Below, piece after piece: positions 9,150 to 18,631 of a stretch of 64,000 nucleotides of DNA. Under the pieces are notes generated by a model that had not been told where the DNA came from, made no database searches, and saw only the letters and a program-made list of their open reading frames with translations. Position 1 is the stretch's first letter. The number at the start of each line of letters is the position of its first letter. Origin of the DNA: Mucilaginibacter ginkgonis (lineage in GTDB: Bacteria; Bacteroidota; Bacteroidia; Sphingobacteriales; Sphingobacteriaceae); NCBI RefSeq assembly GCF_009754905.2, contig NZ_CP066775.1:1488001-1552000 (forward strand), read 5' to 3'. Both the position numbers and the translations under genes were made by a program.

Positions 9150-10217
9150 TTATTTATTTTTCTCCGCAAACTCCTGCATCGCGTCTATCAGCACATGTAC
9201 GCTGGTGATAGGTAATGCATTATAGATAGACGCACGGAAACCGCCAACGCTACGGTGGCCTTTTACACCTACTATATCCTTTTCATCACAAAGTTCTAAA
9301 AAGGCTTTCTCATGCTCCGGATTAGTACATACAAAGGTTACATTCATGTAAGAGCGGTCGTCTTTAGCGCACACCGCTTTAAACAATGGATTGCGGTCTA
9401 TCTCGACATAGAGTGCGTCCGCTTTTGCTTTATTTTCTTTCTCGATCGCCTCGACGCCACCTTTGGCTTTTAACCAGCGCAGGGTAAGCATGGACACATA
9501 AATGGCAAATACCGGTGGGGTGTTATACATAGAACCACCCTCTACCTGTGTTGGATAATCGAACATCGCTGGAATGGTCCTGCCCGTTTTACCCAATATC
9601 TCATTTTTCACAATTACCAGGGTAGTTCCTGCCGGGCCCATGTTCTTTTGTGCCCCTGCGTAGATCAAACCAAAATCAGCAACGTTTATAGGATGGCTGA
9701 AAATATCTGAAGACATATCTGCAACCATTGGCACCGGCGATTTAGGATACTCATGCAGCTGCGTTCCATATATCGTATTATTGGTTGTAATATGGAAATA
9801 TGACGCGTCCGCAGGGATAGTGTAATCTTTAGGTATGTAGGTGAAATTATCAGCTTTTGAAGAAGCTATGATCTCGACATTCCCGAAGTTTTTTGCTTCT
9901 TTAAGTGCCTTATTAGCCCATACACCTGTTTCCAGATAAGCTGCTTTGCCGTCCTGAGGTAGTAAGTTAAACGGCACTAACGCGAATTGTGTACTTGCGC
10001 CGCCTTGCAAAAACAATACCGAATACCCCTCGGGTACATTTAACAACTCCTTAACTAATTTAACAGCCTCGGCAAGCACAGCTTCAAACTCTGGCGAACG
10101 GTGCGATATTTCAAGGATAGATAAACCAATACCATTAAAATCAACAACGCCTTCTGCTGCTTGCTTTAATACCTCGTGAGGCAGGATGCCCGGACCGGCA
10201 CCAAAGTTATGTTTCAT
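9150..10217 (-). CDS. serC: Phosphoserine aminotransferase
   Basis: PLP enzyme that turns 3-phosphohydroxypyruvate and glutamate into phosphoserine. The 355-residue length fits the family. The start [12 protein letters not shown], the HRSPEF block near residue 45, [11 protein letters not shown] near 72 and the PLP-lysine segment [12 protein letters not shown] near 190 are all present, as is [17 protein letters not shown] at the C-terminus. It is upstream of serA on the same strand, so both steps of the serine branch are encoded together; no serB is visible here. Confidence 0.95.
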   Translation of the reverse strand: MKHNFGAGPGILPHEVLKQAAEGVVDFNGIGLSILEISHRSPEFEAVLAEAVKLVKELLNVPEGYSVLFLQGGASTQFALVPFNLLPQDGKAAYLETGVWANKALKEAKNFGNVEIIASSKADNFTYIPKDYTIPADASYFHITTNNTIYGTQLHEYPKSPVPMVADMSSDIFSHPINVADFGLIYAGAQKNMGPAGTTLVIVKNEILGKTGRTIPAMFDYPTQVEGGSMYNTPPVFAIYVSMLTLRWLKAKGGVEAIEKENKAKADALYVEIDRNPLFKAVCAKDDRSYMNVTFVCTNPEHEKAFLELCDEKDIVGVKGHRSVGGFRASIYNALPITSVHVLIDAMQEFAEKNK

Positions 10218-10378
10218 ATGTTTTTTGTTATCTGCCGCACTTGATTAGCGACTGCCGAAATTAGCAAATTGAATATTAGTTTGGCAATAAATGGAATGAT
10301 TTATTATCACAGGTTAATCAAAAATTCGTAGTTGATTAACAAATCATCAATGGAAGCACTTACGGAAAAATTAAATTG

Positions 10379-11029
10379 TTAGATAGATTTAAGCCTCGAG
10401 ATCATTTGTGAGGGATCATTAGCAGAGAAAACCGAATTTCCTGCAACGAAGACATTAGCACCAGCTTCCGAAAGTTGTTTGATATTCCCATCGCTCAATC
10501 CCCCATCTACTTCGACGTAAACATCAGCACCTGTATCGTCGATTAATTGTTTAAGATCGGTGAGCTTTTTATAGGTGTTCTGAATAAATTTTTGTCCCCC
10601 GAAACCCGGGTTTACAGACATGATGAGTACCAGGTCTATCTCGGTAATAATGTCAGCCAACAACGCTACAGGAGTATGCGGATTTAGAGAAACACCTGCA
10701 GTGCAACCAAGATCTTTGATGGCCCGAACTGTGCGATTTAAATGTACACATGCTTCGTAATGAACGGTGATATGGTCAGCACCGGCATCTTTGAAGTCCT
10801 TAAGGTACCGGTCGGGCTCAACTATCATCAGGTGGACATCGAGCGGCTTTGTAGTGTACTGCTTTATAGCCTTGATTACCGGAAACCCGAATGATATATT
10901 GGGAACAAACTTGCCATCCATTACATCAACATGTATCCAATCGGCGTCGCTGTTGTTCAGCATCTCTACATCGCGCTGCAGGTTAGCAAAATCGGCAGAA
11001 AGAATTGACGGAGCTATCAAGCGGTTCAT
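10379..11029 (-). CDS. rpe: Ribulose-phosphate 3-epimerase
   Basis: Interconverts ribulose-5-phosphate and xylulose-5-phosphate in the pentose phosphate pathway. From the ATG at 11029 the product has 216 residues and begins NRLIAPSILSADFA as is usual. Metal and catalytic segments HVDVMDGKFVPNISFG, DVHLMI, VNPGFGGQKFI and VDGGL are present, in the expected TIM-barrel order. A GTG/ATG 42 bp further up is in frame but would start inside the dispersed repeat at 11051-11081, so the shorter form is preferred. Confidence 0.95.
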   Translation of the reverse strand: MNRLIAPSILSADFANLQRDVEMLNNSDADWIHVDVMDGKFVPNISFGFPVIKAIKQYTTKPLDVHLMIVEPDRYLKDFKDAGADHITVHYEACVHLNRTVRAIKDLGCTAGVSLNPHTPVALLADIITEIDLVLIMSVNPGFGGQKFIQNTYKKLTDLKQLIDDTGADVYVEVDGGLSDGNIKQLSEAGANVFVAGNSVFSANDPSQMISRLKSI

Positions 11030-11050
11030 GGTTTCAAATATATCATTTTT

Positions 11051-11081
11051 AGACCATGGACAATGGACCATAGACCATAGA
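11051..11081. repeat. Short tandem-like repeat (GGACCATAGACCATAG type)
   Basis: Several slightly different copies of ACCATGGACAATGG / ACCATAG occur in tandem and can also pair with each other. This kind of GACCATGGTCC-like unit is frequent between genes in this group. It lies just upstream of rpe. Confidence 0.5.
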
Positions 11082-11144
11082 TTTAATGAGAAACGCTGTT
11101 GAGTTGCTCTGATATATGGACTATCGTCGATAGTTCGCGTAGCG

Positions 11145-11414
11145 CTAATCGCAGTTCTGCAGCAGGTCGTAGTATTTAGACATTAGTTCCGTATCATAGT
11201 TAACGAGGGAATTGTAGGCCTCAGCAACCAGTTCCTTTAAGATTGCAGCACCAAGTTGCCCGGCGCCACCGGGTAGTTCTTCATAATATTTTATCAGGTC
11301 TTTTACGCGAACAATTTCATACAAAAGAGATTGCACCAGATCATTGCCGGTGCCTTGCCGCAAATTTTCGGGCCCGCCGTTCAGGAATTCAAGTGGGTCA
11401 GACGGGGCATTCAT
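11145..11414 (-). CDS. Small conserved-looking protein of unknown function
   Basis: I do not recognise this 89-residue protein. From the ATG at 11414 it begins NAPSDPLEFLNGG; helical segments SLLYEIVRVKDLIKYYEEL and ILKELVAEAYNSL follow, and no signal or membrane segment is seen. A TTG start 48 bp upstream would add 16 residues and cannot be excluded. It sits between the pnp terminator and rpe on the same strand. Amino acid composition is protein-like, which supports a real gene, but its role is open. Confidence 0.65.
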   Translation of the reverse strand: MNAPSDPLEFLNGGPENLRQGTGNDLVQSLLYEIVRVKDLIKYYEELPGGAGQLGAAILKELVAEAYNSLVNYDTELMSKYYDLLQNCD

Positions 11415-11520
11415 GTATGGTAGCGTCTTTTGTAAATAATAAGTTTTAGCAACTTCACGCAATTAAAAGGGAAGAATTAAAAAATTGTTTTCAATTGTTG
11501 AAAAATAGTTAAAACAAAAA

Positions 11521-11541
11521 AGCCCTCACGTTGTGAGGGCT
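11521..11541 (-). terminator. Intrinsic terminator of pnp
   Basis: Stem AGCCCTCAC / GTGAGGGCT with a 3-base loop. On the minus strand it is followed by a run of T (TTTTTTGTTTT), 25 bp after the pnp stop. Confidence 0.9.
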
Positions 11542-11565
11542 TCATTATCAAGTTTGTTAAATGTA

Positions 11566-13692
11566 CTATTTATTTTCCTGACGTTCCGGCTTTGGGATCA
11601 AAACTTTGCGCGAAAGTTTCAATTTACCTTGCTTATCAACATCTATCAACTTCACTTTTACCATCTCTCCTACTTCAAACACACCGTCCATAGTTTCTAA
11701 ACGTTTGTGGTCAATTTCAGAGATGTGTAATAGGCCGTCTTTACCAGGCATTATCTCAACAAACGCGCCAAAAGGCATTATTGAGCGTACTTTACCCTCA
11801 TAAATTTCACCAACCTCAGGGCGGGCAGCAATTGCACGGATGCGTGCCACTGCAGCGTCGATCTTATCTTTATGGTCTGCAAATACCTGAACAACGCCTT
11901 GATTGCCAACCTCTTCAATGTTAATGGTAGCGCCGGTTTCGCGTTGCATTTCCTGGATGATCTTACCACCGGGACCTATAACCGCACCGATAAATTCTTT
12001 ATCGATCTTCAGGGTTATGATGCGCGGAGCAAACGGTTTGTAATCTTCGCGAGGCGCAGTAATAGTTTTAGCCATTTCGCCAAGGATGTGTATACGGCCT
12101 TGTTTAGCCTGGTCTAAAGCGTTGGTTAACACTTCCCACGAAAGGCCATTGATCTTCAAGTCCATCTGGCAAGCAACAATACCGTTAGCGGTACCGGTAA
12201 CTTTAAAGTCCATATCACCTAAGTGGTCTTCGTCACCCAAAATGTCAGAAAGGATAGCATATTTAGTACCCATTTCATTAGTGATCAATCCCATTGCTAT
12301 GCCCGATACAGGCGCCTTGATTTTCACACCGGCATCCATCAAAGCCAATGTACCTGCACACACAGTAGCCATAGATGAAGAGCCGTTAGATTCCAAAATA
12401 TCAGATACCACACGGATTGTGTATGGATTCTCATCATCAGACGGGAGCACTTGTTTTAACGAGCGCATAGCCAGATTACCGTGGCCAATTTCGCGGCGAC
12501 CGGCACCACGGTTAGGACGAACCTCGCCGGTTGAGAAACCAGGGAAGTTATAATGTAATAAGAACTTGTTGTAGCCATTGATGAAAGCGCCATCTATCAT
12601 CTGCTCGTCGGTTTTAGCACCAAGGGTTACAGAGGTTAATGATTGTGTTTCGCCACGGGTAAACACTGCCGAACCGTGAGCAGCAGGTAAATAGCTTACC
12701 TCGCTCCAGATAGGGCGTATCTCAGTAGTTTTACGGCCGTCAAGGCGCTTACCTTCGTCTAATACCAAATTGCGGATGGCATCATACTCTACGTCGTGAT
12801 AATATTTCTTTGCCAGGAATTTGGTAATGTCGTCTATCTCGCCTAAAGTTGCGATGAAGTTGTCGCGTACTTCTTTGAATTTAACCGCACGCCCATCTTT
12901 GCTAGATGCTGATGACGCAACTGCGTACACCTGGTCGTAAGTAGCAGCATAAATGGCCTTTTTCAAGTCCTCATTGCTGTGCTCGTGGCTGTAAGTACGT
13001 TTTTCTGTTTTGCCAACTTCTTGTGTCAGTTCTTTTTGTGCAAGGCACTGAACTTTAATAGCCTGGTGTGCAAATTTGATAGCTTCAACCAATTCAGCTT
13101 CCTGAATTTCTTTCGACTCACCCTCAACCATGTTAATGTCGTGCTCAGAACCTGCCACAATGAATTCTAAAGTAGCGCGCTCCAATTCGCTTAAGCGGGG
13201 ATTGATCACCAACTGCCCGTCGATCTTTGCAACGCGCACTTCTGAAATAGGGCCGTTGAACGGAATATCAGAAACGGCTAAAGCTGCTGACGCTGCCAAG
13301 CCTGCAAGCGCATCAGGCATAATATCCTTATCGGCAGATATCAACGATATCATTACCTGTGTATCCGCGTGATAATCCTCAGGGAACATCGGGCGTAATG
13401 CGCGGTCTACTAAACGGGAAATCAATACCTCATAGTCGGACAAACGTGCTTCGCGGCGTAAAAAGCCACCCGGGATACGGCCGGTTGCCGCGTATTTTTC
13501 CTGGTAATCTACAGACAGTGGTAAAAAATCTACCCCTTCTTTAGCCTCCGGCGATGATACTACAGTAGCCAGCAACATGGTGTCGCCCATTTTTACTACT
13601 ACAGAACCGTCTGCCTGTTTAGCCAGTTTACCGGTCTCGATCTCGATGGTACGGCCATCGCCCAGATCAATAACTTTGTTAATTACTTTCAT
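11566..13692 (-). CDS. pnp: Polyribonucleotide nucleotidyltransferase (PNPase)
   Basis: 3'-to-5' phosphorolytic exoribonuclease, a trimer in RNA decay. The 708-residue product shows the usual order: first RNase PH domain (1-140), helical linker, second RNase PH domain (about 315-540, with [13 protein letters not shown] and the catalytic region [15 protein letters not shown]), KH domain (about 565-620, [12 protein letters not shown]) and S1 domain (about 635-700, [19 protein letters not shown]). It lies downstream of rpsO behind a terminator, the classical rpsO-pnp order, and ends at its own terminator. Confidence 0.98.
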   Translation of the reverse strand: MKVINKVIDLGDGRTIEIETGKLAKQADGSVVVKMGDTMLLATVVSSPEAKEGVDFLPLSVDYQEKYAATGRIPGGFLRREARLSDYEVLISRLVDRALRPMFPEDYHADTQVMISLISADKDIMPDALAGLAASAALAVSDIPFNGPISEVRVAKIDGQLVINPRLSELERATLEFIVAGSEHDINMVEGESKEIQEAELVEAIKFAHQAIKVQCLAQKELTQEVGKTEKRTYSHEHSNEDLKKAIYAATYDQVYAVASSASSKDGRAVKFKEVRDNFIATLGEIDDITKFLAKKYYHDVEYDAIRNLVLDEGKRLDGRKTTEIRPIWSEVSYLPAAHGSAVFTRGETQSLTSVTLGAKTDEQMIDGAFINGYNKFLLHYNFPGFSTGEVRPNRGAGRREIGHGNLAMRSLKQVLPSDDENPYTIRVVSDILESNGSSSMATVCAGTLALMDAGVKIKAPVSGIAMGLITNEMGTKYAILSDILGDEDHLGDMDFKVTGTANGIVACQMDLKINGLSWEVLTNALDQAKQGRIHILGEMAKTITAPREDYKPFAPRIITLKIDKEFIGAVIGPGGKIIQEMQRETGATINIEEVGNQGVVQVFADHKDKIDAAVARIRAIAARPEVGEIYEGKVRSIMPFGAFVEIMPGKDGLLHISEIDHKRLETMDGVFEVGEMVKVKLIDVDKQGKLKLSRKVLIPKPERQENK

Positions 13693-13768
13693 TTTGTTAA
13701 TTCGGCACGCTTTTCATCTTTGGGAGCGCGCCATTTTTCTATGTATAAAATTGTTGTTTCTAATCAAA

Positions 13769-13801
13769 AAAAGCCATCGGGGAATATCCCGACGGCTTTT
13801 T
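13769..13801 (-). terminator. Intrinsic terminator after rpsO
   Basis: Stem AAAAGCC-TCGGG / CCCGA-GGCTTTTT, read on the minus strand with a T run at its end, 19 bp after rpsO and before pnp. It may allow partial read-through into pnp. Confidence 0.85.
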
Positions 13802-13819
13802 GTCAATTTTGCTTAAAAG

Positions 13820-14098
13820 TTACTTAATGATATCACGTAGCTCTAATGCTTTGATGATAGCACGGTACCTGTTAATGTCTTTTTTGTATAGGTAAGCCAG
13901 CAATGCACGGCGTTTACCTACCAGTTTTTGCAATGATAATTGCGTAGAAAAATCTTTTTTGTTTTTCTTTAAGTGGCCGGTCAAGTGCGCAATACGGGTT
14001 GTAAATAATGCAACCTGGCCTTCTGCCGAACCTGTGTTGGTAGCTTCGCCACCGTGTTTTGCAAAGATCTCTGCCTTTGCTTCTTTACTTAAATACAT
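13820..14098 (-). CDS. rpsO: 30S ribosomal protein S15
   Basis: A 92-residue primary rRNA-binding protein of the small subunit; family length is about 89. Characteristic segments are TGSAEGQVALFTTRI, HLKKNKKDFST and the C-terminal LVGKRRALLAYLYKKDINRY. In E. coli S15 represses its own translation through its leader RNA; the 5' region here is AT-rich and I see no clear copy of that structure. Confidence 0.98.
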   Translation of the reverse strand: MYLSKEAKAEIFAKHGGEATNTGSAEGQVALFTTRIAHLTGHLKKNKKDFSTQLSLQKLVGKRRALLAYLYKKDINRYRAIIKALELRDIIK

Positions 14099-14533
14099 TA
14101 CGTTGAATAATATTAAAGCGTGTAACTTTTGTTAATTGTGGTGCAAATGTAATGAAAAAAATTGAAAAATTTCACAATCCTTCACACTTAGAATTTAAGC
14201 GCCCACAATGGCAAACCTTTGTCTATTATATCTTAGACACACTTTTTGGAAACTTATGTGATGAAAATTCAGTGATTAAGCATTTCACATTTATTTCAAT
14301 TTCTTTCACAATTCCTCTACAAATTCTCACATGGCGTCCCCGCCTTTGGCGGTCGGGCTATATGCTGTATCTGCTGCTATCGCTAACGTGAACCAACCAC
14401 GCAATTGCCTACCGAAAAAATACTTTTGAGATTGCTTCGTCGATTTATTCCTCGCAAAGACGTGATGGAGATTTTCCCCTTGCACCAACCCTCCTATTTT
14501 TTACTTTTGAATTTTACCTTTTGAATTTTCAAA
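14099..14533. other. Intergenic region upstream of rpsO and of a thioesterase gene
   Basis: No gene recognised. It holds the second copy of the dispersed repeat (14333-14392) and, at about 14430-14466, a piece GATTGCTTCGTCG... CCTCGCAAAGACG that resembles one arm of the dispersed inverted repeat at 14967-15052. The rpsO promoter should lie at about 14100-14160. Confidence 0.6.
14333..14392. repeat. Interspersed repeat, copy B
   Basis: GGTCGGGCTATATGCTG followed within a few bases by TGCTGCTATCGCTAACG; matches blocks of copy A at 1078-1172 with a shorter spacer. Confidence 0.6.
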
Positions 14534-14944
14534 ATGCCATACGCCGTTTTTGAAACCGAGCACCGGGTGCGCCCCGACGATATAGATATGTTCCACCATG
14601 TGCACAACAGCAAGTATTTCGACTATGTGCTGGCCGCCCGTTATGAGCAGATGGACACCTGCTACGGCATGAGCATGGAGAGCTTTATAACCAAAGGCTT
14701 CGGCTGGGTAGTGCGCGCCGTGCAAATGGACTTTAAACGCCCGCTGGCTATGGGCGATTACTTCCTGGTAAAGACAGGCATAGAAACTATTGACGAGCGT
14801 GGCTGCCGGGTGCATTTCAGCATCAGCAACAAAGCTACCAAGAAAATTTGCTGCGACGGTTGGTTCGATTTCAGTATGATCGAGGTAGCGACAGGTAAGG
14901 CTGTAAAGCTTCCTGCGCATGTGATCAAACATTACCAGATGTAA
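14534..14944 (+). CDS. Acyl-CoA thioesterase, hot-dog (4HBT) family
   Basis: A 136-residue single hot-dog domain. The segment VRPDDIDMFHHVHNSKYFDYVLAA carries the Asp and HxxN arrangement of the YbgC/4HBT active site, and VQMDFKRPLAMGDYFLVKT is the usual central strand. Substrates are probably acyl-CoA or acyl-ACP thioesters in the cytoplasm. It is monocistronic: a dispersed repeat follows and ddl lies in the opposite direction. It is clearly distinct from the second thioesterase at 18631. Confidence 0.85.
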   Translation: MPYAVFETEHRVRPDDIDMFHHVHNSKYFDYVLAARYEQMDTCYGMSMESFITKGFGWVVRAVQMDFKRPLAMGDYFLVKTGIETIDERGCRVHFSISNKATKKICCDGWFDFSMIEVATGKAVKLPAHVIKHYQM

Positions 14945-14966
14945 AGACCGACCCATTTACAAATTT

Positions 14967-15052
14967 GTCATTCCGAGCCTGCGAGGAATCTTCTGCCTTA
15001 TAAATTCTGCTCCACTTGGAGAAGATTTCTCCTCATGCTTCGTCGAAATGAC
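14967..15052. repeat. Dispersed inverted repeat (GTCATTCCGAG... CGAAATGAC)
   Basis: Left arm GTCATTCCGAGCCTGCGAGG-AATCTTCT, right arm AGAAGATTTCTCCTCATGCTTCG-AAATGAC, together forming a long imperfect hairpin. Typical of the non-coding dispersed units of Bacteroidota genomes. It lies between converging genes, where it can act as a bidirectional terminator. Confidence 0.75.
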
Positions 15053-15063
15053 AAAAGGGATGA

Positions 15064-16053
15064 TTAACTATTAGCCGCCCCGTTTATAATATCTCCATAA
15101 AACTTCTGCAGGTCCAAACCGGCAGCGCGTACCTGCTGCGGTATCAGGCTGGCTGCCGATTGCCCCGGCGTGGTATTTATCTCTATGAAATAAAAATCGC
15201 TGGTTTGTTTTTGCAGGATGAAGTCAACCCGCACCATGCCTTTACAATTAAGGCGCAGGTACACTTCGGTTACAATTTCTTGGATGGTTTCGTTTTGTTC
15301 GGCAGTAAGGTCCGCGGGCGTTATCTCTTTACTTGCGCCGGGTGTATATTTAGCTTCATAATCAAAAAACTCTTTGTGCGTAATAATCTCCGTAGCCGGT
15401 AAAACCGTAAGGTGATGATCCAATCGCGCAATGCCGATGCTAAATTCGCGGCCCTCGATAAATTCCTCAACCAATATCTGGCTGTCTTCGTGGAATGCCT
15501 TTTCCAACGCGCCGGGCAGTTCGGCTACGTTGTGCACTTTGCTCATGCCCACACTGCTGCCACCATTGTTTGGTTTTATGAACAAAGGAAATCTCAAAGT
15601 CGCGGAGACGGTAGTTACGTCGTGCAGGTCTTTTTTAAATAACCTGAGCGACTTTGCGGTATGCAAATGTTTTATGCCATGAACAATGGTTTTGGTGTTC
15701 GCTTTGTTCATGGTCAGGGCTGACGTGGCAGCGTCGCAGGTATTGTAGGGTATGCCCAGCATGTCCAGATAGCCCTGCAGCTTGCCGTCCTCACCGGGCG
15801 TGCCATGCACGGTAATAAATGCCGCGTCGAATTTGACTTTATCACCATCAATGGTAAGACTAAAATCGTTTTTATCAACTCCTATCTTACCGCCGGCCGA
15901 TTCATAAAACCAAGAATCCCGGTTGATCAGTATCGTATAGACTTTAAACTCGGCAGAGTCAAGGGTAGCAGCAATATTTTTCGCGCTGTTAATAGAAACT
16001 TCATATTCGCCGGTGTAGCCACCCGCAAGCAGGGCAATGTTTTTTACAGACAT
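15064..16053 (-). CDS. ddl: D-alanine--D-alanine ligase
   Basis: ATP-grasp enzyme that makes the D-Ala-D-Ala dipeptide for peptidoglycan. From the ATG at 16053 the product (329 residues) begins SVKNIALLAGGYTGEYEVSINSAKN. The motifs HGTPGEDGKLQGYLDMLGIPY, KPNNGGSSVGMSKV, EEFIEGREFSIGI and the C-terminal FIEINTTPGQSAASL-PQQ match the family. An ATG nine bases upstream is possible. Divergent from the PASTA gene cluster, which also serves the cell wall. Confidence 0.96.
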   Translation of the reverse strand: MSVKNIALLAGGYTGEYEVSINSAKNIAATLDSAEFKVYTILINRDSWFYESAGGKIGVDKNDFSLTIDGDKVKFDAAFITVHGTPGEDGKLQGYLDMLGIPYNTCDAATSALTMNKANTKTIVHGIKHLHTAKSLRLFKKDLHDVTTVSATLRFPLFIKPNNGGSSVGMSKVHNVAELPGALEKAFHEDSQILVEEFIEGREFSIGIARLDHHLTVLPATEIITHKEFFDYEAKYTPGASKEITPADLTAEQNETIQEIVTEVYLRLNCKGMVRVDFILQKQTSDFYFIEINTTPGQSAASLIPQQVRAAGLDLQKFYGDIINGAANS

Positions 16054-16206
16054 AGTTCTCAAAGATAATTATAAGCTATAAAGCCCCATCAAATAGTTTA
16101 AACTTCCCGTCTAGTGTTATCAAATTTCACACACACGTGCCCAATTTGCCGGCGTATCGTTACCGAATACTTGAATCGCTCATATGCTTTTCGACTTGCT
16201 GTTTCA

Positions 16207-16255
16207 CTGTTTCACTTGAAACAGGTGAAACACCTGTTACATACTTTAAGTATGT
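16207..16255. promoter_or_regulatory. Three consecutive palindromes in the ddl / PASTA divergent region
   Basis: The region 16054-16488 between the divergent genes has no gene. It holds three adjacent palindromes: CTGTTTCA-CT-TGAAACAG (16207-16224), CAGGTG-AAA-CACCTG (16222-16236) and ACATACTT-T-AAGTATGT (16239-16255). Such stacked symmetric sites suggest operators for dimeric regulators. Binding protein and target gene are unknown. Confidence 0.5.
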
Positions 16256-16488
16256 GACGGGATATTGCTTTTAGTTTGTTATCAGTAACTTACAGCGTTT
16301 ACCTGCAAGCACTACTTTGTCAGTGTTTCGACAAAAGATGACTGATAAGTCATAAATTGCAACCATTTTGACACTGCTGAATTGAACTTGTCATATGTGC
16401 GGAAACACATTTGAACCATCGTTTCCAAAATTATATTTATGTTTGATAGCCTTTAACCAGGCACAAACAATTGTACTTATAAACACAG

Positions 16489-17280
16489 ATGAACAAACTC
16501 CGGGCTTATTTAAAGACCAAAAGTTTCCGCAATAATATATTAGGTGCCATAGGTGCGGTAGTTGCCGTGTTGCTTATCGCGTACCTTTCTTTAGGTTACT
16601 ATACCCGTCATGGCGAGGGTGCGCCTGTACCACAGCTAAAAGGGATGCAGGTAAGCCGGGCCATGAGCCTGTTAGACCAGCAAGGCTTTAAATACCAGAT
16701 AGATTCTGTTTATGTGCTTGACCAGGCACCGGGGACGGTGATAGAACAAGACCCCGATGCGGGCACCAACGTAAAAGAGAACCGCACCGTTTATCTTACT
16801 GTGGTAACGCAACTTGCACCAAACGTACAACTGCCTGATCTGGAGCAAAGCACCTACCGCGAGGCCGTTGCCACGCTATCTAATTTTGGCTTGAAGGTTG
16901 GCGACACTACGTACAAAGCAGATATTGCCCGCGACCGCATACTCGCGGTAATGTTTGGCGGCCAGCCTATAAAAACCGGCACAAAGCTGCCAAAAGGATC
17001 TAAGGTTGATCTGGTGCTGGGCGATGGTAAAGGTGCCAGCGAAGTTGAGATCCCTGAATTGGTGAACCTCGATCTTGACGCTGCTAAATTCGCCATCCAT
17101 GGCGCAGGGCTGGTATTGGGGACCATTATGTACCAGGGAACCATTACAGATTCTACCAATGTAATTGTGGTTGCACAGACGCCAATGCGGGCCGATTCGA
17201 CAAGCAAAACCAGTATAGGCACACGTATAAACTTAACTGTTAGCCAGGGTAAGAAAACAGATGAACAACCCCAGCATTAA
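16489..17280 (+). CDS. PASTA-domain membrane protein
   Basis: A 263-residue protein with a short cytoplasmic tail, one membrane helix (about 18-40, ILGAIGAVVAVLLIAYLSLGYY) and three PASTA repeats (about 45-105, 110-180, 185-255), the domains that bind peptidoglycan stem or beta-lactams in Ser/Thr kinases and PBPs. There is no kinase or transpeptidase domain, so it is a stand-alone periplasmic sensor or scaffold. It overlaps the rhodanese gene by 20 bp and leads the plus-strand run up to 20033 that contains mltG, which fits a cell-wall function. Confidence 0.85.
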   Translation: MNKLRAYLKTKSFRNNILGAIGAVVAVLLIAYLSLGYYTRHGEGAPVPQLKGMQVSRAMSLLDQQGFKYQIDSVYVLDQAPGTVIEQDPDAGTNVKENRTVYLTVVTQLAPNVQLPDLEQSTYREAVATLSNFGLKVGDTTYKADIARDRILAVMFGGQPIKTGTKLPKGSKVDLVLGDGKGASEVEIPELVNLDLDAAKFAIHGAGLVLGTIMYQGTITDSTNVIVVAQTPMRADSTSKTSIGTRINLTVSQGKKTDEQPQH

Positions 17281-17575
17281 TGCGCAGGAATTTTCGCAAC
17301 GGCTTAACAATAACGAATCACTCAATATTTTAGACGTGCGCGAAGCTATAGAGTATCACACCTATAATATCGGCGGACAAAATATATCCGTAAGCCGTTT
17401 ACAAGAGGACTTACAAACTGTAAACTTTGATATGGAGGACGAGGTTATTGTGATTTGCAAAGTGGGTAAACGCAGCGAAACGGCGCAATCAATTCTCATT
17501 CAAAACGGTTATCAGAACGTCAGGAACCTTACTGGTGGTTTACTGGCACTACAAAAACTAAATTCTAACAAATAA
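17261..17575 (+). CDS. Rhodanese-like single-domain protein
   Basis: A 104-residue single rhodanese domain. The start of the domain has ILDVREAIEY, and the active-site loop is ICKVGKRSETA, with a Cys followed by the short loop typical of sulfurtransferases. It lies in the cytoplasm and overlaps the end of the PASTA gene by 20 bp, which indicates translational coupling. The physiological sulfur donor and acceptor are not known. Confidence 0.85.
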   Translation: MNNPSINAQEFSQRLNNNESLNILDVREAIEYHTYNIGGQNISVSRLQEDLQTVNFDMEDEVIVICKVGKRSETAQSILIQNGYQNVRNLTGGLLALQKLNSNK

Positions 17576-17578
17576 TTT

Positions 17579-18631
17579 ATGGCTGAAGGACAATCATCTG
17601 GCGGCACTTTTAAAAAATTCATCATCGCGCTGGTGGTGATCGTAATAATTGCATTAGCCGGTACCGGAATTTTTTACTACCTGAGGTACTTTGGTCCTAA
17701 TGTGAGTGGCAAACAGGAATACTTGTATATACACACCGGCGCCGATTTTAAGGAAGTGTTCGATTCCGTCAAAACCCACCAAATGGTGAACGACACTACT
17801 ACTTTTTTATGGGCGGCGCATAACATGAAATATGTGAACAGGGTAAAACCGGGCCGCTACAAGTTGAAGGAAGGTATGAGTAACCGTGCGCTGATTAATA
17901 TGCTGGCATCGGGCACACAATCGCCGGTTGATATTTCATTCCATAACCTAAGGTTAAAAACACAGTTTGCAGGCTTTATGGGTAAAAAGATTGAACCCGA
18001 TTCATTGTCCCTGATCCGCCTGCTCGATTCCGCGTCTTACATAAAACAATACGGTTTTAGCACTGAGGATGTGTATACCATGTTTTTGCCGAACACTTAC
18101 CAGGTTTACTGGAATATCACGCCCGAGAAGTTCTTTAAAAAGATGTATGGTGCTTACGAGAAGTTCTGGACACCTCAGCGTAAGCAAAAAGCCGTCGCCC
18201 TTAATCTCACCCCTATTGAAGTTTCGATCTTAGCATCCATTGTGGACGCCGAAGCCCTACATGACGACGAAATGCCTAAAATTGCAGGCCTTTACCTAAA
18301 CCGACTGAACAAGGGTATGAAGCTTCAGGCCGATCCCACAGTGATCTACGCTATGAATGATTTCACCATTAAAAGGGTGCTCAACAGATATTTGTCTAAC
18401 CCGTCGCCGTACAATACTTATGTTCATACGGGACTGCCCCCCGGCCCGGTGATGATGCCGTCTATCAATGCCATTAACGCGGTGTTAAACCGTGATAACA
18501 ACGCTTATCTGTATATGTGCGCTAAAGAGGATTTTTCCGGCTATCATAACTTCGCCACCAACGAGGCAGACCATAAGGCCAATGCACGGCGTTTTCAGCA
18601 AGCATTAGACCAGCGGAATATAAAACGGTAA
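17579..18631 (+). CDS. mltG: Endolytic peptidoglycan transglycosylase MltG
   Basis: Cleaves nascent glycan strands at the inner membrane and is thought to set glycan length. The 350-residue product has one N-terminal membrane helix (about 12-34), a LysM-like small domain (about 45-110) and the YceG catalytic domain with LASIVDAEA (about residue 219), IAGLYLNRLNKGMKLQADPTV and PPGPVMMPSINAI. The start is four bases after the rhodanese stop, so they are in one operon. Confidence 0.93.
   Translation: MAEGQSSGGTFKKFIIALVVIVIIALAGTGIFYYLRYFGPNVSGKQEYLYIHTGADFKEVFDSVKTHQMVNDTTTFLWAAHNMKYVNRVKPGRYKLKEGMSNRALINMLASGTQSPVDISFHNLRLKTQFAGFMGKKIEPDSLSLIRLLDSASYIKQYGFSTEDVYTMFLPNTYQVYWNITPEKFFKKMYGAYEKFWTPQRKQKAVALNLTPIEVSILASIVDAEALHDDEMPKIAGLYLNRLNKGMKLQADPTVIYAMNDFTIKRVLNRYLSNPSPYNTYVHTGLPPGPVMMPSINAINAVLNRDNNAYLYMCAKEDFSGYHNFATNEADHKANARRFQQALDQRNIKR

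Noticed and set aside
12086-12553. Antisense open frames over pnp, integrase, kinase and other large genes
   Set aside because: They lie fully inside well-supported genes on the other strand and encode nothing recognisable.
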